A program made the position numbers and the translations under genes. A stretch of 35,353 nt of DNA from an uncultured Candidatus Saccharibacteria bacterium (GTDB lineage: Bacteria; Patescibacteriota; Saccharimonadia; Saccharimonadales; Saccharimonadaceae), in assembly GCA_937976315.1 (NCBI GenBank), contig CALJRR010000079.1, forward strand, positions 1-35,353, read 5' to 3'. The notes under the pieces were generated by a model. The model worked only from the letters and a program-made list of their open reading frames with translations. It was not told where the DNA came from and made no database searches. This document shows positions 13,406-21,700 of the stretch, piece after piece; the stretch's first letter is position 1, and every line of letters begins with the position of its first letter.

Positions 13406-14317
13406 GTGCCGTCAGACGCAGAAAACCAAGAAGTCGTTAATACAGAGGTAGAGCAAGAGTCTACCCACGCTGAGTCGACGCCAGCTGAAACACAAAACTC
13501 TGAGGCTTCTTCAGAGCCAGAAACCAAAGCAGTTATCTCAGATAGCGGCGAGGTGGTACATGTCAAAGTCGATAAGTCTAAGGAAGAAAGCAAAGACGCT
13601 GATTCTGATGACGAGTCAGACGAAGACAGGAAGCCGAAACGGGGCAAAGAGGCGCGCCGTGAACAACTAGAACGCGACTTAGAGGAGGATAACCGAATCA
13701 TTCGTGAATTAGTTGCTAAACGGAACGAAACTAGAGCTTATCGCCAGCAATTGGAGCTTGACGCACAGAACGAAAGCACATTTCAACCTGTACAGCCACA
13801 GCTGCAACAATTGCCAACAATAGATCAGATTATGGAGATGGAGAACCCAGAGACTGGTGACTTCTTCACAGAATTTGAAGCTAAGGCGGTATTGCAGAAC
13901 CTACAGTTGCAACAGCGACTAGATAATATGCAACAAGCTCAGGAGCAAGCAGCTTATGAAGCCCGAGTCGAAGTATCAAGAAGTGATTTGTCATATAAGG
14001 CAGATATGGCACTCAGGGATTTCCCAGAGTTTGATCCAGAATCTGATCAGTATGATGAACATCTTGATAACGCCGTGAACGGGTATCTGCAAAGTGTACT
14101 TGTTTACGACCAAAACGGCGACGTCATTGGCTCAAAGACAGATGTATATCAATTATATAAGTCATTCCACAAAGACGGTGAAGCACCTAAGCAACGCGCT
14201 GTGATTAATGACGCTGGTGATTTCCGTGGAGGCGGCACTAGGATCGTTAAACCATTCGCCAAGCTTACTACAGACGAGAAGGAAGAATATCTCCGTCGAC
14301 AAGGACATGATATTTAA
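13406..14317 (+). CDS. Capsid scaffolding protein
   Basis: GTG 13406 has AAGGAGG six bases upstream; an in-frame ATG at 13388 lies too close before that site to use it. The 303-residue product is what a scaffold looks like: acidic, disordered N-terminus (S, E, T, D rich), a KPKRGKEARREQ segment, a long Gln-rich coiled coil, and a short basic C-terminus. It lies directly before the major capsid gene. In DNA phages such proteins guide procapsid assembly and leave before packaging. No protease gene is recognised nearby. Confidence 0.75.
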   Translation: MPSDAENQEVVNTEVEQESTHAESTPAETQNSEASSEPETKAVISDSGEVVHVKVDKSKEESKDADSDDESDEDRKPKRGKEARREQLERDLEEDNRIIRELVAKRNETRAYRQQLELDAQNESTFQPVQPQLQQLPTIDQIMEMENPETGDFFTEFEAKAVLQNLQLQQRLDNMQQAQEQAAYEARVEVSRSDLSYKADMALRDFPEFDPESDQYDEHLDNAVNGYLQSVLVYDQNGDVIGSKTDVYQLYKSFHKDGEAPKQRAVINDAGDFRGGGTRIVKPFAKLTTDEKEEYLRRQGHDI

Positions 14318-14331
14318 GAAAGGTTAATAAC

Positions 14332-15252
14332 ATGGCAACAAACACAACCGCAACGCTTTCTGCCGAGATGATCCAATATCTGGAGGAAAAATTCTTGGAA
14401 CGAAGCGAAGCCCGCACAATCCACCTAGAAGGTGCTAAAAAGAAAACTCTAGGAAAAAACTCTGGTACAACTGTTACCTTTACAAAGCGATCACCATTTG
14501 GCTTAGCTACAACGCCATTGACAGAAGGTGACAACCCACAAGACGAAGCTATCCGAAGCAACAAAGTCGTTGCTACTCTACGTGGCTACGGTAAGTGGAC
14601 TAAAATCTCAAGCATGCTGTACAACACTTCAATCGACCGCGAGATGAAAGAGACGATTGAAACTATGGGTCAAAACGCAGGTGAGACAATCGACGCATTG
14701 GTCCGTGACGTATTGCACCAGGGTGCGACAGTACAGTTTGCAAATAAGAAAACTGCATTGAACGGCATTACTGCTGACGATATCCTGACGGTAGCAGAAA
14801 TCCGCAAGGCTGTACGTACATTGAAGAAAAACAACGCAATCCCATATGCAGACGGATTCTTCATTGGTAAGGTTGGTCCAGATACTGCATACAACATTAC
14901 TGGTGATTCAGCTTGGATTGACGCTCAGAAGTACACTGGCCGTGCAGAACTGTACAAGGGTGAATTAGGTCGCTTGCATAAAGTCCGCTTTATCGAAGCA
15001 TCAAGCAACCAGAAGGATGAGGCAAGTACAACGACTGTCTACTCAAACTTCATTCACGGTCAAGAGGCATTTGGTGTTGTCGACTTAGCTGGTAGCGGCT
15101 TGAAGAAAATCATCATCAAGCAGTCAGACAAGGGTGATACATCTAACCCACTCAACCAGTTCATGACCATTGGTTGGAAGGCTGAGGCATTTGCGTCAGC
15201 AATCCTTGATCCAAAGTGGATTATCAACGTTAAGACTGGTGCTAAAGACTAG
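14332..15252 (+). CDS. Major capsid protein, N4-gp56 family
   Basis: The sequence matches the N4-gp56 family through its length: TLSAEMIQYLEEKFLERS at the start, ATTPLTEGDNP, then MGQNAGETIDALVRDVL, IRKAVRTLKKNNAIPY, SAWIDAQKYTGR, LYKGELGRLHKVRFIEA, and DPLNQFMTIGWKAEAF near the end. These proteins adopt the HK97 fold and form the icosahedral head, mostly in podoviruses and related phages. At 306 residues it is slightly short but complete. A strong stem-loop right after the stop could stabilise this highly expressed message. Confidence 0.92.
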   Translation: MATNTTATLSAEMIQYLEEKFLERSEARTIHLEGAKKKTLGKNSGTTVTFTKRSPFGLATTPLTEGDNPQDEAIRSNKVVATLRGYGKWTKISSMLYNTSIDREMKETIETMGQNAGETIDALVRDVLHQGATVQFANKKTALNGITADDILTVAEIRKAVRTLKKNNAIPYADGFFIGKVGPDTAYNITGDSAWIDAQKYTGRAELYKGELGRLHKVRFIEASSNQKDEASTTTVYSNFIHGQEAFGVVDLAGSGLKKIIIKQSDKGDTSNPLNQFMTIGWKAEAFASAILDPKWIINVKTGAKD

Positions 15253-15264
15253 TATCTAATAACA

Positions 15265-15293
15265 GTAAGGGGTGGTTAAACACTGCCCCTTAC
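15265..15293 (+). promoter_or_regulatory. Stem-loop after the major capsid gene
   Basis: GTAAGGGG (15265-15272) pairs perfectly with CCCCTTAC (15286-15293). No T run follows, so it is more likely an mRNA-stabilising or partial processing element than a terminator. Confidence 0.6.
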
Positions 15294-15316
15294 GACCAAA
15301 GAAGGGAAACGATAAA

Positions 15317-15631
15317 ATGGCAGAGAAAAATACAACTGCGCTTACAGCCGAAGAGATTATCGCCAACGCTAAAAAAGAGGCTGAGAAGATTATCGCCAAC
15401 GCAAAAGAAACTGCAACTAGCGGTGAAATCGTAAGTCGTAGCGTATCTAAGGAAGATATTGTCGAAGCATACAACAGCGGATTAAGTCATCTAGAGGTTG
15501 CTAAGAAATTTTATGGCAACACAAACGACGACAATATGCAGAAGGTTATTGCAGTTATTGAAGAAGCAGTACCATCAGGGGACGACAAAGACTCAGAGGT
15601 TGAAGTCACTGATCCTTGGATTGGAGCTTAA
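15317..15631 (+). CDS. Hypothetical virion-region protein, 104 residues
   Basis: ATG 15317 with GAAGGGA upstream is preferred; a longer frame from a GTG at 15272 would start inside the stem-loop. The N-terminus is a helix with an apparent tandem repeat (EEIIANAKKEAEKIIANAKE), followed by SVSKEDIVEAYNSGLSHLEVAKKF, which resembles a short helix-turn-helix motif, and an acidic tail ending DPWIGA. It could be a capsid-associated or regulatory protein. No family recognised. Confidence 0.65.
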   Translation: MAEKNTTALTAEEIIANAKKEAEKIIANAKETATSGEIVSRSVSKEDIVEAYNSGLSHLEVAKKFYGNTNDDNMQKVIAVIEEAVPSGDDKDSEVEVTDPWIGA

Positions 15632-15637
15632 TAGGTT

Positions 15638-15883
15638 ATGGACTGGACGAGAGAGGGCGATCTAACTAGATTACATAAGGTGTTTAATGACCCTCTCAAA
15701 TCCCGTCACGAGCGCAGATTAGCCCACGACACATTCAACAAGATATTACGCCAGCTAAAAGATAAAAAACTCACCGAATTACGTCGTAGGCTAATCCGAG
15801 CCAACATTGCAGACGATGATGGCGCCGTAGAGAGAATAACTGAAGAGATACACGAATACTCACGACGTGCAGGCTATAGATAG
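15638..15883 (+). CDS. Small basic helical protein, 81 residues
   Basis: The product is highly charged and helical (HERRLAHDTFNKILRQLKDK, then LTELRRRLIRANIAD). It is the last gene of the capsid block, followed 22 bases later by a strong terminator. The site upstream of ATG 15638 is poor; translation may be coupled to the previous gene, whose stop lies six bases before. No family recognised; a head-completion role is possible from position only. Confidence 0.6.
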   Translation: MDWTREGDLTRLHKVFNDPLKSRHERRLAHDTFNKILRQLKDKKLTELRRRLIRANIADDDGAVERITEEIHEYSRRAGYR

Positions 15884-15905
15884 CGACTACAGCATAAACA
15901 TACAG

Positions 15906-15939
15906 ACCATTTCGTTGACGTGAACGAAATGGTTTTTTT
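15906..15939 (+). terminator. Terminator of the capsid operon
   Basis: ACCATTTCGTT (15906-15916) pairs perfectly with AACGAAATGGT (15923-15933), followed by T to 15939. It separates the capsid block from the extracellular-protein cassette. Confidence 0.9.
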
Positions 15940-15958
15940 GCTTGATATATGATACAAT
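15930..15958 (+). promoter_or_regulatory. Promoter of the extracellular-protein cassette
   Basis: Extended -10 TGATACAAT (15950-15958). The hexamer 17 bp upstream (TGGTTT) is a poor -35, so recognition would rest on the extended -10. Expected start near 15965, giving a leader of about 280 nt before the gene at 16249. Confidence 0.5.
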
Positions 15959-15964
15959 AACCTT

Positions 15965-16190
15965 ACAATTAAGCACGAAGTGTGACTCTAAAAAACGAGA
16001 GCGCGTTGTCATCCAAAAAAGAAGGAAGCGTGCGTCGCAGCGTTGTATAAGTAGCAATCTGAGGTGATCGTTTGAGATAAATACGAAGCCGCCCAAGTCA
16101 GTATGGAGCGAAGAACTAGGCCCTCTTGGTGACCAGACAACAGACGATAGCTCTTATCCAATTTAATAGTATTTTTACAATTTGGAGATT
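15965..16190 (+). ncRNA. Untranslated transcript region or structured leader
   Basis: No supported frame is present between 15884 and 16248. Short complementary segments suggest folding: CCAAG (16093-16097) with CTTGG (16135-16139), GATAA (16076-16080) with TTATC (16154-16158), and GTTGTC with GACAAC. GCAATCTGA at 16055-16063 repeats nine bases of the antisense-RNA target loop at 166-174. Folding evidence is weak; the function is unknown. Confidence 0.3.
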
Positions 16191-16206
16191 TGGGGTTTGT
16201 GGTGTA

Positions 16207-16248
16207 TGCTATAGGTACTTTAGTAAGTAAATGGGAGGCTTTACTAAA
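16207..16248 (+). promoter_or_regulatory. Extended -10 promoter and SD-presenting hairpin before the G5 gene
   Basis: TGCTATAGG (16207-16215) resembles an extended -10. Just after it, TTTAGTAA (16219-16226) pairs perfectly with TTACTAAA (16241-16248), leaving the GGGAGG ribosome binding site (16233-16238) in the loop and ending directly before ATG 16249. Confidence 0.5.
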
Positions 16249-16716
16249 ATGGTATCTAAGGACAAAATCATCAAAAGCACTATTGGTGCTGTTATTGGCG
16301 TAGCTGCAGTAGCAGGTATGGCTGGAGCTGCAAATAATAGTCAGCCACAGCAGACTATAGCGCCAGTAGTACAACCTGTAACATATTCAGACTGTAGAAC
16401 GGAAGAAATACCGTTTGAAACGCAGTACGAAGGTGAAACAGGTCAATATGGCTACACTGAAACTATAAAGCAACAAGGTGTAGCTGGTAGCAAAAAGATT
16501 TGTAAACCAAGCAAGCCAGGGTACGAAGATAAAGTGGAGGTTATAACTCAACCTGTAAACCACGTTATTATCCGTACACCGAAACCTGCACCACAACCAG
16601 TACAACAACAACGCTATCGTGTTGGAGCTATCTGTCGAGATGGCTGGCAATCACACGCTACTGGAAGAGGAGCTTGCTCACACCACGGTGGAGTAAGTGA
16701 ATGGCTGTATGAATAA
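16249..16716 (+). CDS. Secreted G5 plus DUF3761 domain protein
   Basis: ATG 16249 has GGGAGG ten bases upstream; the in-frame ATG at 16231 has no site. The N-terminus is a signal peptide or anchor (STIGAVIGVAAVAGMAGAA). Residues about 45-108 resemble a G5 domain (CRTEEIPFETQYEGE, then IKQQGVAGSKK and QPVNHVIIRTP), known from extracellular wall-binding proteins. After a Pro/Gln linker the C-terminus (ICRDGWQSHATGRGACSHHG) is DUF3761. Likely exported and bound to the cell surface or virion. Placement inside the late region is unusual. Confidence 0.75.
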   Translation: MVSKDKIIKSTIGAVIGVAAVAGMAGAANNSQPQQTIAPVVQPVTYSDCRTEEIPFETQYEGETGQYGYTETIKQQGVAGSKKICKPSKPGYEDKVEVITQPVNHVIIRTPKPAPQPVQQQRYRVGAICRDGWQSHATGRGACSHHGGVSEWLYE

Positions 16717-17014
16717 TTACCTGAAAGACGCATTGTCTATGATATTGATACTTGCGCTAATGGGAGGAATATATGCTCTTGGAGTATACGCATATAGGCA
16801 TTACTTCATTAATCCTACCAATAATAACTCAAGTCACACCAGGAGTAATTCATCGTATGAAGATAAATCTGATGAAGATGACGTATATTACGAAAATTGC
16901 ACTGAAGCACGTGAAGACGGAGCTCAGTCAATCCGTGAGGGTGAACCTGGATATCGTGAAGAACTAGACAGGGACGGTGACGGCATAGCTTGTGAACCAT
17001 GGCATGGTAGGTAG
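16697..17014 (+). CDS. Membrane-anchored Excalibur-domain protein
   Basis: A membrane segment at residues about 12-33 is followed by a Ser/Asn/Asp-rich spacer and an Excalibur domain (residues 64-100): YYENCTEA, then LDRDGDGIACE, the D-x-D-x-D-G-x-x-C-E calcium-binding motif with its paired cysteine. Excalibur domains occur in extracellular proteins of Gram-positive bacteria and Saccharibacteria. The start is uncertain: GTG 16697 has GGAG only three bases away, and ATG 16709 has no close site. It overlaps the G5 gene and is probably coupled to it. Confidence 0.8.
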   Translation: MNGCMNNYLKDALSMILILALMGGIYALGVYAYRHYFINPTNNNSSHTRSNSSYEDKSDEDDVYYENCTEAREDGAQSIREGEPGYREELDRDGDGIACEPWHGR

Positions 17015-17043
17015 TTGACAAACTACCCCTGTTATGCTACAAT
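17010..17043 (+). promoter_or_regulatory. CAP-gene promoter with overlapping operator-like dyad
   Basis: TTGACA (17015-17020), 17-bp spacer, TACAAT (17038-17043): a near-consensus sigma-70 promoter. GGTAGTT (17010-17016) and AACTACC (17021-17027) form a perfect dyad centred on the -35 box, an ideal place for a repressor. No T run follows, so it is not a terminator. Expected start is at about 17050, the first base of the GTG codon. Confidence 0.75.
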
Positions 17044-17049
17044 GCAAGC

Positions 17050-17583
17050 GTGAAAAAAGCTATAGTCATTACCGCTATCTTAATCCAGCTGACAGGTGTT
17101 GCTGGGGCGGTGTGGCTTATTGCTAACCTGAATTCTCAGAAACCTACAGAAGCAGCTCGGGTGCAAACAGAACCAGAGAAGGATAAGTATGACGTTGGTC
17201 CACCAGATGCTCAGGAAATGCTGGAACTGGTGAATCAGGAGCGTGCTAAAGTCGGTGTAGCACCCTTAAAGCTAGATAAAAGATTAAACGCTAGTGCACA
17301 GGAAAAAGCAGATGATATGCAAAACCGTGATTATTACGGTCACGTGTCACCTGAAGGTGTGCACGGATATAGTCTTGCGGAAAACCGAACAAAAGGTTCT
17401 TGTGGACTTGTCGGTGAGAATATAATAAAAAATCTCTATGATGCCAATAGTCAAAATACGGTCGATGGATGGATGAACTCAAAGCCGCATCGCGAAGCAA
17501 TACTTGATCCTAGATATACAAGAACAGGTTTTGGTATATCAGAAAGTTCGATAGTTCAACATTTCTGTGAAGAAAAGCAGTAG
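17050..17583 (+). CDS. Secreted CAP-superfamily protein
   Basis: The N-terminal hydrophobic segment (AIVITAILIQLTGVAGAVWL) acts as signal or anchor. From about residue 55 it is a CAP (SCP/PR-1) domain: MLELVNQERAKVGVAPLKLD, then HVSPEGVHGYSLAEN, LVGENII and WMNSKPHREAIL, ending with QHFCEE. Bacterial CAP proteins are extracellular and often of unknown activity. It has its own strong promoter, and GTG 17050 coincides with the predicted transcription start, so the mRNA should be leaderless; no ribosome binding site is present. Together with the G5 and Excalibur genes it forms a surface-protein cassette. Confidence 0.85.
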   Translation: MKKAIVITAILIQLTGVAGAVWLIANLNSQKPTEAARVQTEPEKDKYDVGPPDAQEMLELVNQERAKVGVAPLKLDKRLNASAQEKADDMQNRDYYGHVSPEGVHGYSLAENRTKGSCGLVGENIIKNLYDANSQNTVDGWMNSKPHREAILDPRYTRTGFGISESSIVQHFCEEKQ

Positions 17584-17604
17584 TTAGTATATAGCGCAAA
17601 CCCC

Positions 17605-17638
17605 AAATCTCCTTTTGTCTCGAAAGGAGATTTTTCTT
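17605..17638 (+). terminator. Terminator abutting the start codon of the next gene
   Basis: AAATCTCCTTT (17605-17615) pairs perfectly with AAAGGAGATTT (17623-17633), and the T run reaches 17638, the base before ATG 17639. The 3' arm carries the AAAGGAG ribosome binding site of that gene, so the hairpin would both terminate the CAP transcript and hide the site. Confidence 0.85.
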
Positions 17639-18763
17639 ATGGGAGTATTTAACGCCTCTAGTAACATTATAAAACAGTATCAACAACTTCCTGACCTATT
17701 TCATCGTGGGCTTTCCTGGGAAGATATGTCGCAAATTACCGGTATGCCTGTGAGGAATATTAGGCAATATTCAGAGGCTAAATATCCAGGGTATGGCATA
17801 AAGCCGCAACAACAGAATAGCAACGATACACAACGAAATGCCCAGCACGACAGCAACTCAAATAACGGCCAAAACGTTGACCTGGGTTTTTTGGGTAGAT
17901 TTGTTGGTTCTGGCGGCGGTGGCGGAATGGGCGGTGGTAACCGTGCCAGTGCCGCTCAGTTGGCAGAATACGATCAAGGTATTGGACAGCTAGAACATGG
18001 ACTAGGACGTATAGATAACCAATTAGGTGTACGCTTAGGCAATATTAACAACCAGTACACCACCAAGAAGAACGAATTAAAGAGTTCATGGAACCGTGCA
18101 GAAGGTCAATTCAACGACCAGACCCGTCAAAATCAGCAACAGCGACGTACAAACATCAACAACATTAACGATCGCTCAGCAGTTGGCTTACGAGGACTAT
18201 TGCGTTCATTAGGAAGTATGGGTGCAGTAGGTTCAGACATGCAATTAGCAGGTCGCGCAGTTCAGAACCAAGCTAACCAGCAACGAACAGGCGCAGGACA
18301 GACTTACGCACAGAACCAAAAGCAAATCGACACCACATGGGGTCAGTTTAAGAATGATTACGCGGATGAAGACAAGAAGCTTAACGACTGGAAGGCAAAC
18401 GAAGATAACGCCGCACGTCAATCATCTCAAACTACACGTCAAAACCTATTAACTCAATTAGCTCAGATGAAGAGTCAGAAAGCCGCCGCACAAGGTGCTA
18501 ACGGTGCTAATGCCGCACGCGCAGACCTTGGACGAGCAAACGCTCTATCAAGCGAAATTGACAACCTAGGACGTCAGCAAAGTACATACAGTGGCAATAA
18601 GGTCCAATACAACGCGAAAGACCTAGACAGCTACAAGGTAGAAGGTGATACAGCAGTTGGTGTTTCAGATCCGCAAGCAGCAGGTAGTGACCCAACACTA
18701 AACATCTACAATACACGTCTAAAACAAGAAGACGAGCGTAAACGACAGAATCAATACCTGTAA
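17639..18763 (+). CDS. Putative internal virion / ejection protein
   Basis: ATG 17639 is chosen for the AAAGGAG site at 17623-17629; an earlier in-frame TTG lies in the terminator loop. The 374-residue product starts with a small helical domain (LSWEDMSQITGMPVRNIRQY, HTH-like), then a Gly/Asn/Gln-rich stretch, then long Gln/Asn-rich amphipathic helices and a polar tail. Position before the giant ejection protein and composition fit the core proteins podoviruses eject with their DNA (compare T7 gp14-gp16). The function is inferred from context. Confidence 0.6.
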   Translation: MGVFNASSNIIKQYQQLPDLFHRGLSWEDMSQITGMPVRNIRQYSEAKYPGYGIKPQQQNSNDTQRNAQHDSNSNNGQNVDLGFLGRFVGSGGGGGMGGGNRASAAQLAEYDQGIGQLEHGLGRIDNQLGVRLGNINNQYTTKKNELKSSWNRAEGQFNDQTRQNQQQRRTNINNINDRSAVGLRGLLRSLGSMGAVGSDMQLAGRAVQNQANQQRTGAGQTYAQNQKQIDTTWGQFKNDYADEDKKLNDWKANEDNAARQSSQTTRQNLLTQLAQMKSQKAAAQGANGANAARADLGRANALSSEIDNLGRQQSTYSGNKVQYNAKDLDSYKVEGDTAVGVSDPQAAGSDPTLNIYNTRLKQEDERKRQNQYL

Positions 18764-18788
18764 ATAAATTAGGAGGGGATTAGAGATA

Positions 18789-21700
18789 ATGGACTTTTTC
18801 CAAAGAGTAGGCAACTTTTTCAGCGGTAAAGGTTGGGTAAGCGATGACGAGCGTCGACGTAAAGAGCAACAAGTTCAAGCGCCAGTTCAACCACGCCCTC
18901 AGCCACTACAGCAGGTACAGCAACCTAACATTAATAGACTAAATGGTCTATCTGGTGTAAATACACCTGGGTTAGGTGGTGGTACTAATATATTCAGCCA
19001 GGCTCAGCAAAAAGTAAATCCTAATCCCCTTCAACAGGCTAATCAAGCAACACAACAGCTAAACCAAAATAACCAGCCAAAGCCATTAATCCCAGAAAAG
19101 ACTGTCAATGACGCCCCTAAAGTACTAACCCCTCAAGGACAACAGGACTGGGTAAACAAAGAAAACAAGCAAATCCAAATCCAGAATGCCATAAACAACC
19201 CTACTCAGGCACTTAAACCTCAGGTCCAACAGCAGCAGCCAAAGCCAGTGCCAACACCAGCACCAGTGGCTATTCAACAACCCCAACAACAGAATAGACC
19301 ACAAATAGCTCCAAGTTTTGCTAATCCAGGAAGAAATTCTCTATTTACCCCAAACCAGAACAACCTAACCCGCGCTCTAGATATAGCAAAACAAGAGAGT
19401 GACAAATATAAGGCCGAGCAGGCAACACGCAACGACAAGCTAGACGACATTATGCGAGCAAGGGGTGTTAGCGAGCCAGAAATCGCTAAGAACCGTCAAG
19501 TACGTATTGACGCAGAGAACAGAGCTTATTTATCAGAAGACAAAGCAAGACGCGATAGCAATATTGCACAGATGGCAGGATTAGCTACTTTACCAGTGCG
19601 TTCAGCAGTTAGCTTCACTAAGGGTGCTATTGACGGTGCTGGCCGTACAGTTGGTGATTCAGGCGATAAACTATCTCTAGCTGTCGCAGACGCCATGTAT
19701 GGCATTACTGGTGATGAGTCATATGACAGAATACGAAAATATATTGTAGAGCAAGGTAAGCAACGTAACGCTCAATACGATCGAGACCTAGGCGTATTTA
19801 AGAAGAACGACACGGATGTTGCAACAGCTTACGAGGCAGGTCAAAGCGCCCAAAGACTAGCTCAAGATATAGGTACAGGTGTAGTCACTGGCGGTACTAT
19901 ACCTGTAGCACGTCAGTTTGTAGAAAATGCGGCGGACTTTATTACTAATGCAAACGCTAAAGGTAAGGGCACGCGTGAAATGTTGCCATATGCGTATGGT
20001 AACGCGGCAGTTCAGGCGGCAATAGAGAAGGTTGGGCTAGACAAGGTCTTATCACCTATCGGCAAAAAAGGTCTGACTAAGTTTATAACAGGTGCTATAG
20101 CAGAAGGTTCGGAAGAAGCCGCCCAACAATTTGCAGAGAATGCAATTGCTAAGCATACATACGATCCTAATCGCAAATATGAAGAAGGCGTCCTTAAGAG
20201 CGGTCTTATGGGTGCGGTCCTTGGCGGTCCAGCTGGAATGGCTAATTTTGGTGCTATGCGACAGACTGGCAATCAACCATCAAGTGCAATGACTGCACGA
20301 ATGAATCAAAATGAAGCTACTGGAAAACTAGAAAAAGAGGCTATAGCTCAACGTCAAGCACGTCAATCGTCGGACGACACCTCACTCAAGCAAGCGGCAG
20401 AAGTAAATGCTGTCAATAATCAGAACAATCAATTACACCCAATCCAGTCGGTGGATGTAGCCCCAGCAGTAGAGAATACTATACCTAACGCTAGCCCAGC
20501 ACTAAAACAAGCTGTTACCCAGAATATGTCAGATATTCAGCACGGTGATGTAAATGCTGTTGCCACACGCCAACAAACAACAGGAATACTAGAAAACTAT
20601 CTGATAGAACAAGCTACAAAAGACGTACAGAACTTAGCTAGACCAGAAATGAAATACAAGCTCAATCCAGAGCATGAAGCCCAGGTGATAGCATACAACG
20701 AACATATAACACGTCTACGTCAACGTGAAGAATACTTACGTGGTCAAGGAATGAGTGAAAATGCTCCAGCCATGATTAATCTACGTAAAGCTCAAGAGCA
20801 GGCTATATACGCCAGAGATCATATCGGTGAGGTGGATGAGAATGGATTGAAATATAAATTAAGCCCAGAGCAGGAGGCATTCTTTAAGGATAGCAAAGTA
20901 CGAGACGAAAACGGAAACCTCATGGAAATGTACCATGGTTCACCGAACGGTCACATTACTGAATTCCGTCCCGGCACATATTTTACCAAAGATAAAAAAT
21001 ACGCCAATGGATACCAGAATCCAGAGGCTAGCTACATAAGTCTAAGCAGTTTCAAAGAAGTAAACGATCCAAAAACGTACGAAGTATATATTAACTCAAA
21101 GAATCCATTCACCTTAAACGACAGTAGAGCAAAAGACATATACCTAAATGAATATGTAAAAGGGGGAAACTCTATGTACCTAGACCCATATTCAGATCAT
21201 ACAGATACTATAAAATCGATGAGGGAGATAGACTGGATGGAGGGTGAAGGATTTATGGAGTGGTTACGAGAAAACCATCCTGAATATGATTCTCTATACC
21301 TAGATGAAGGTGGCGATGGTGGATACGGAGAAAAAACCATCGATAAAGGTATATCACTGGTTATGACCAAGCCAGAACAGATCAAATACACCAATAACCT
21401 CAATCCAACAGACAGCCCAGATATGAGGTATAAGTTAGGTGCCAAAATGCAGGAGCTAGCTAGCCAAAATAAGCTTCTAGCACGCCACCTACAGCTGACA
21501 GGTGATGAAAACCTTGTATTCAATGAGTGGCAAAATGAAATGCAGAAGAAAGCATTAGGCTACTACAATCCAAAGACCGATCAAATTAACCTAAACAAGC
21601 TTACAGAAGACACCCTAAACCACGAATTAGGACATAAATTACTTACACGTGTAGAAAACAAACAAGACTTATTAAACTCTATACGCGAATCTTATGGAGA

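Noticed and set aside
16009..16374. Leftward frame of 121 codons across the leader of the G5 gene
   Set aside because: No promoter or ribosome binding site on that strand; it covers both the leader and the signal-peptide coding region of a supported gene.
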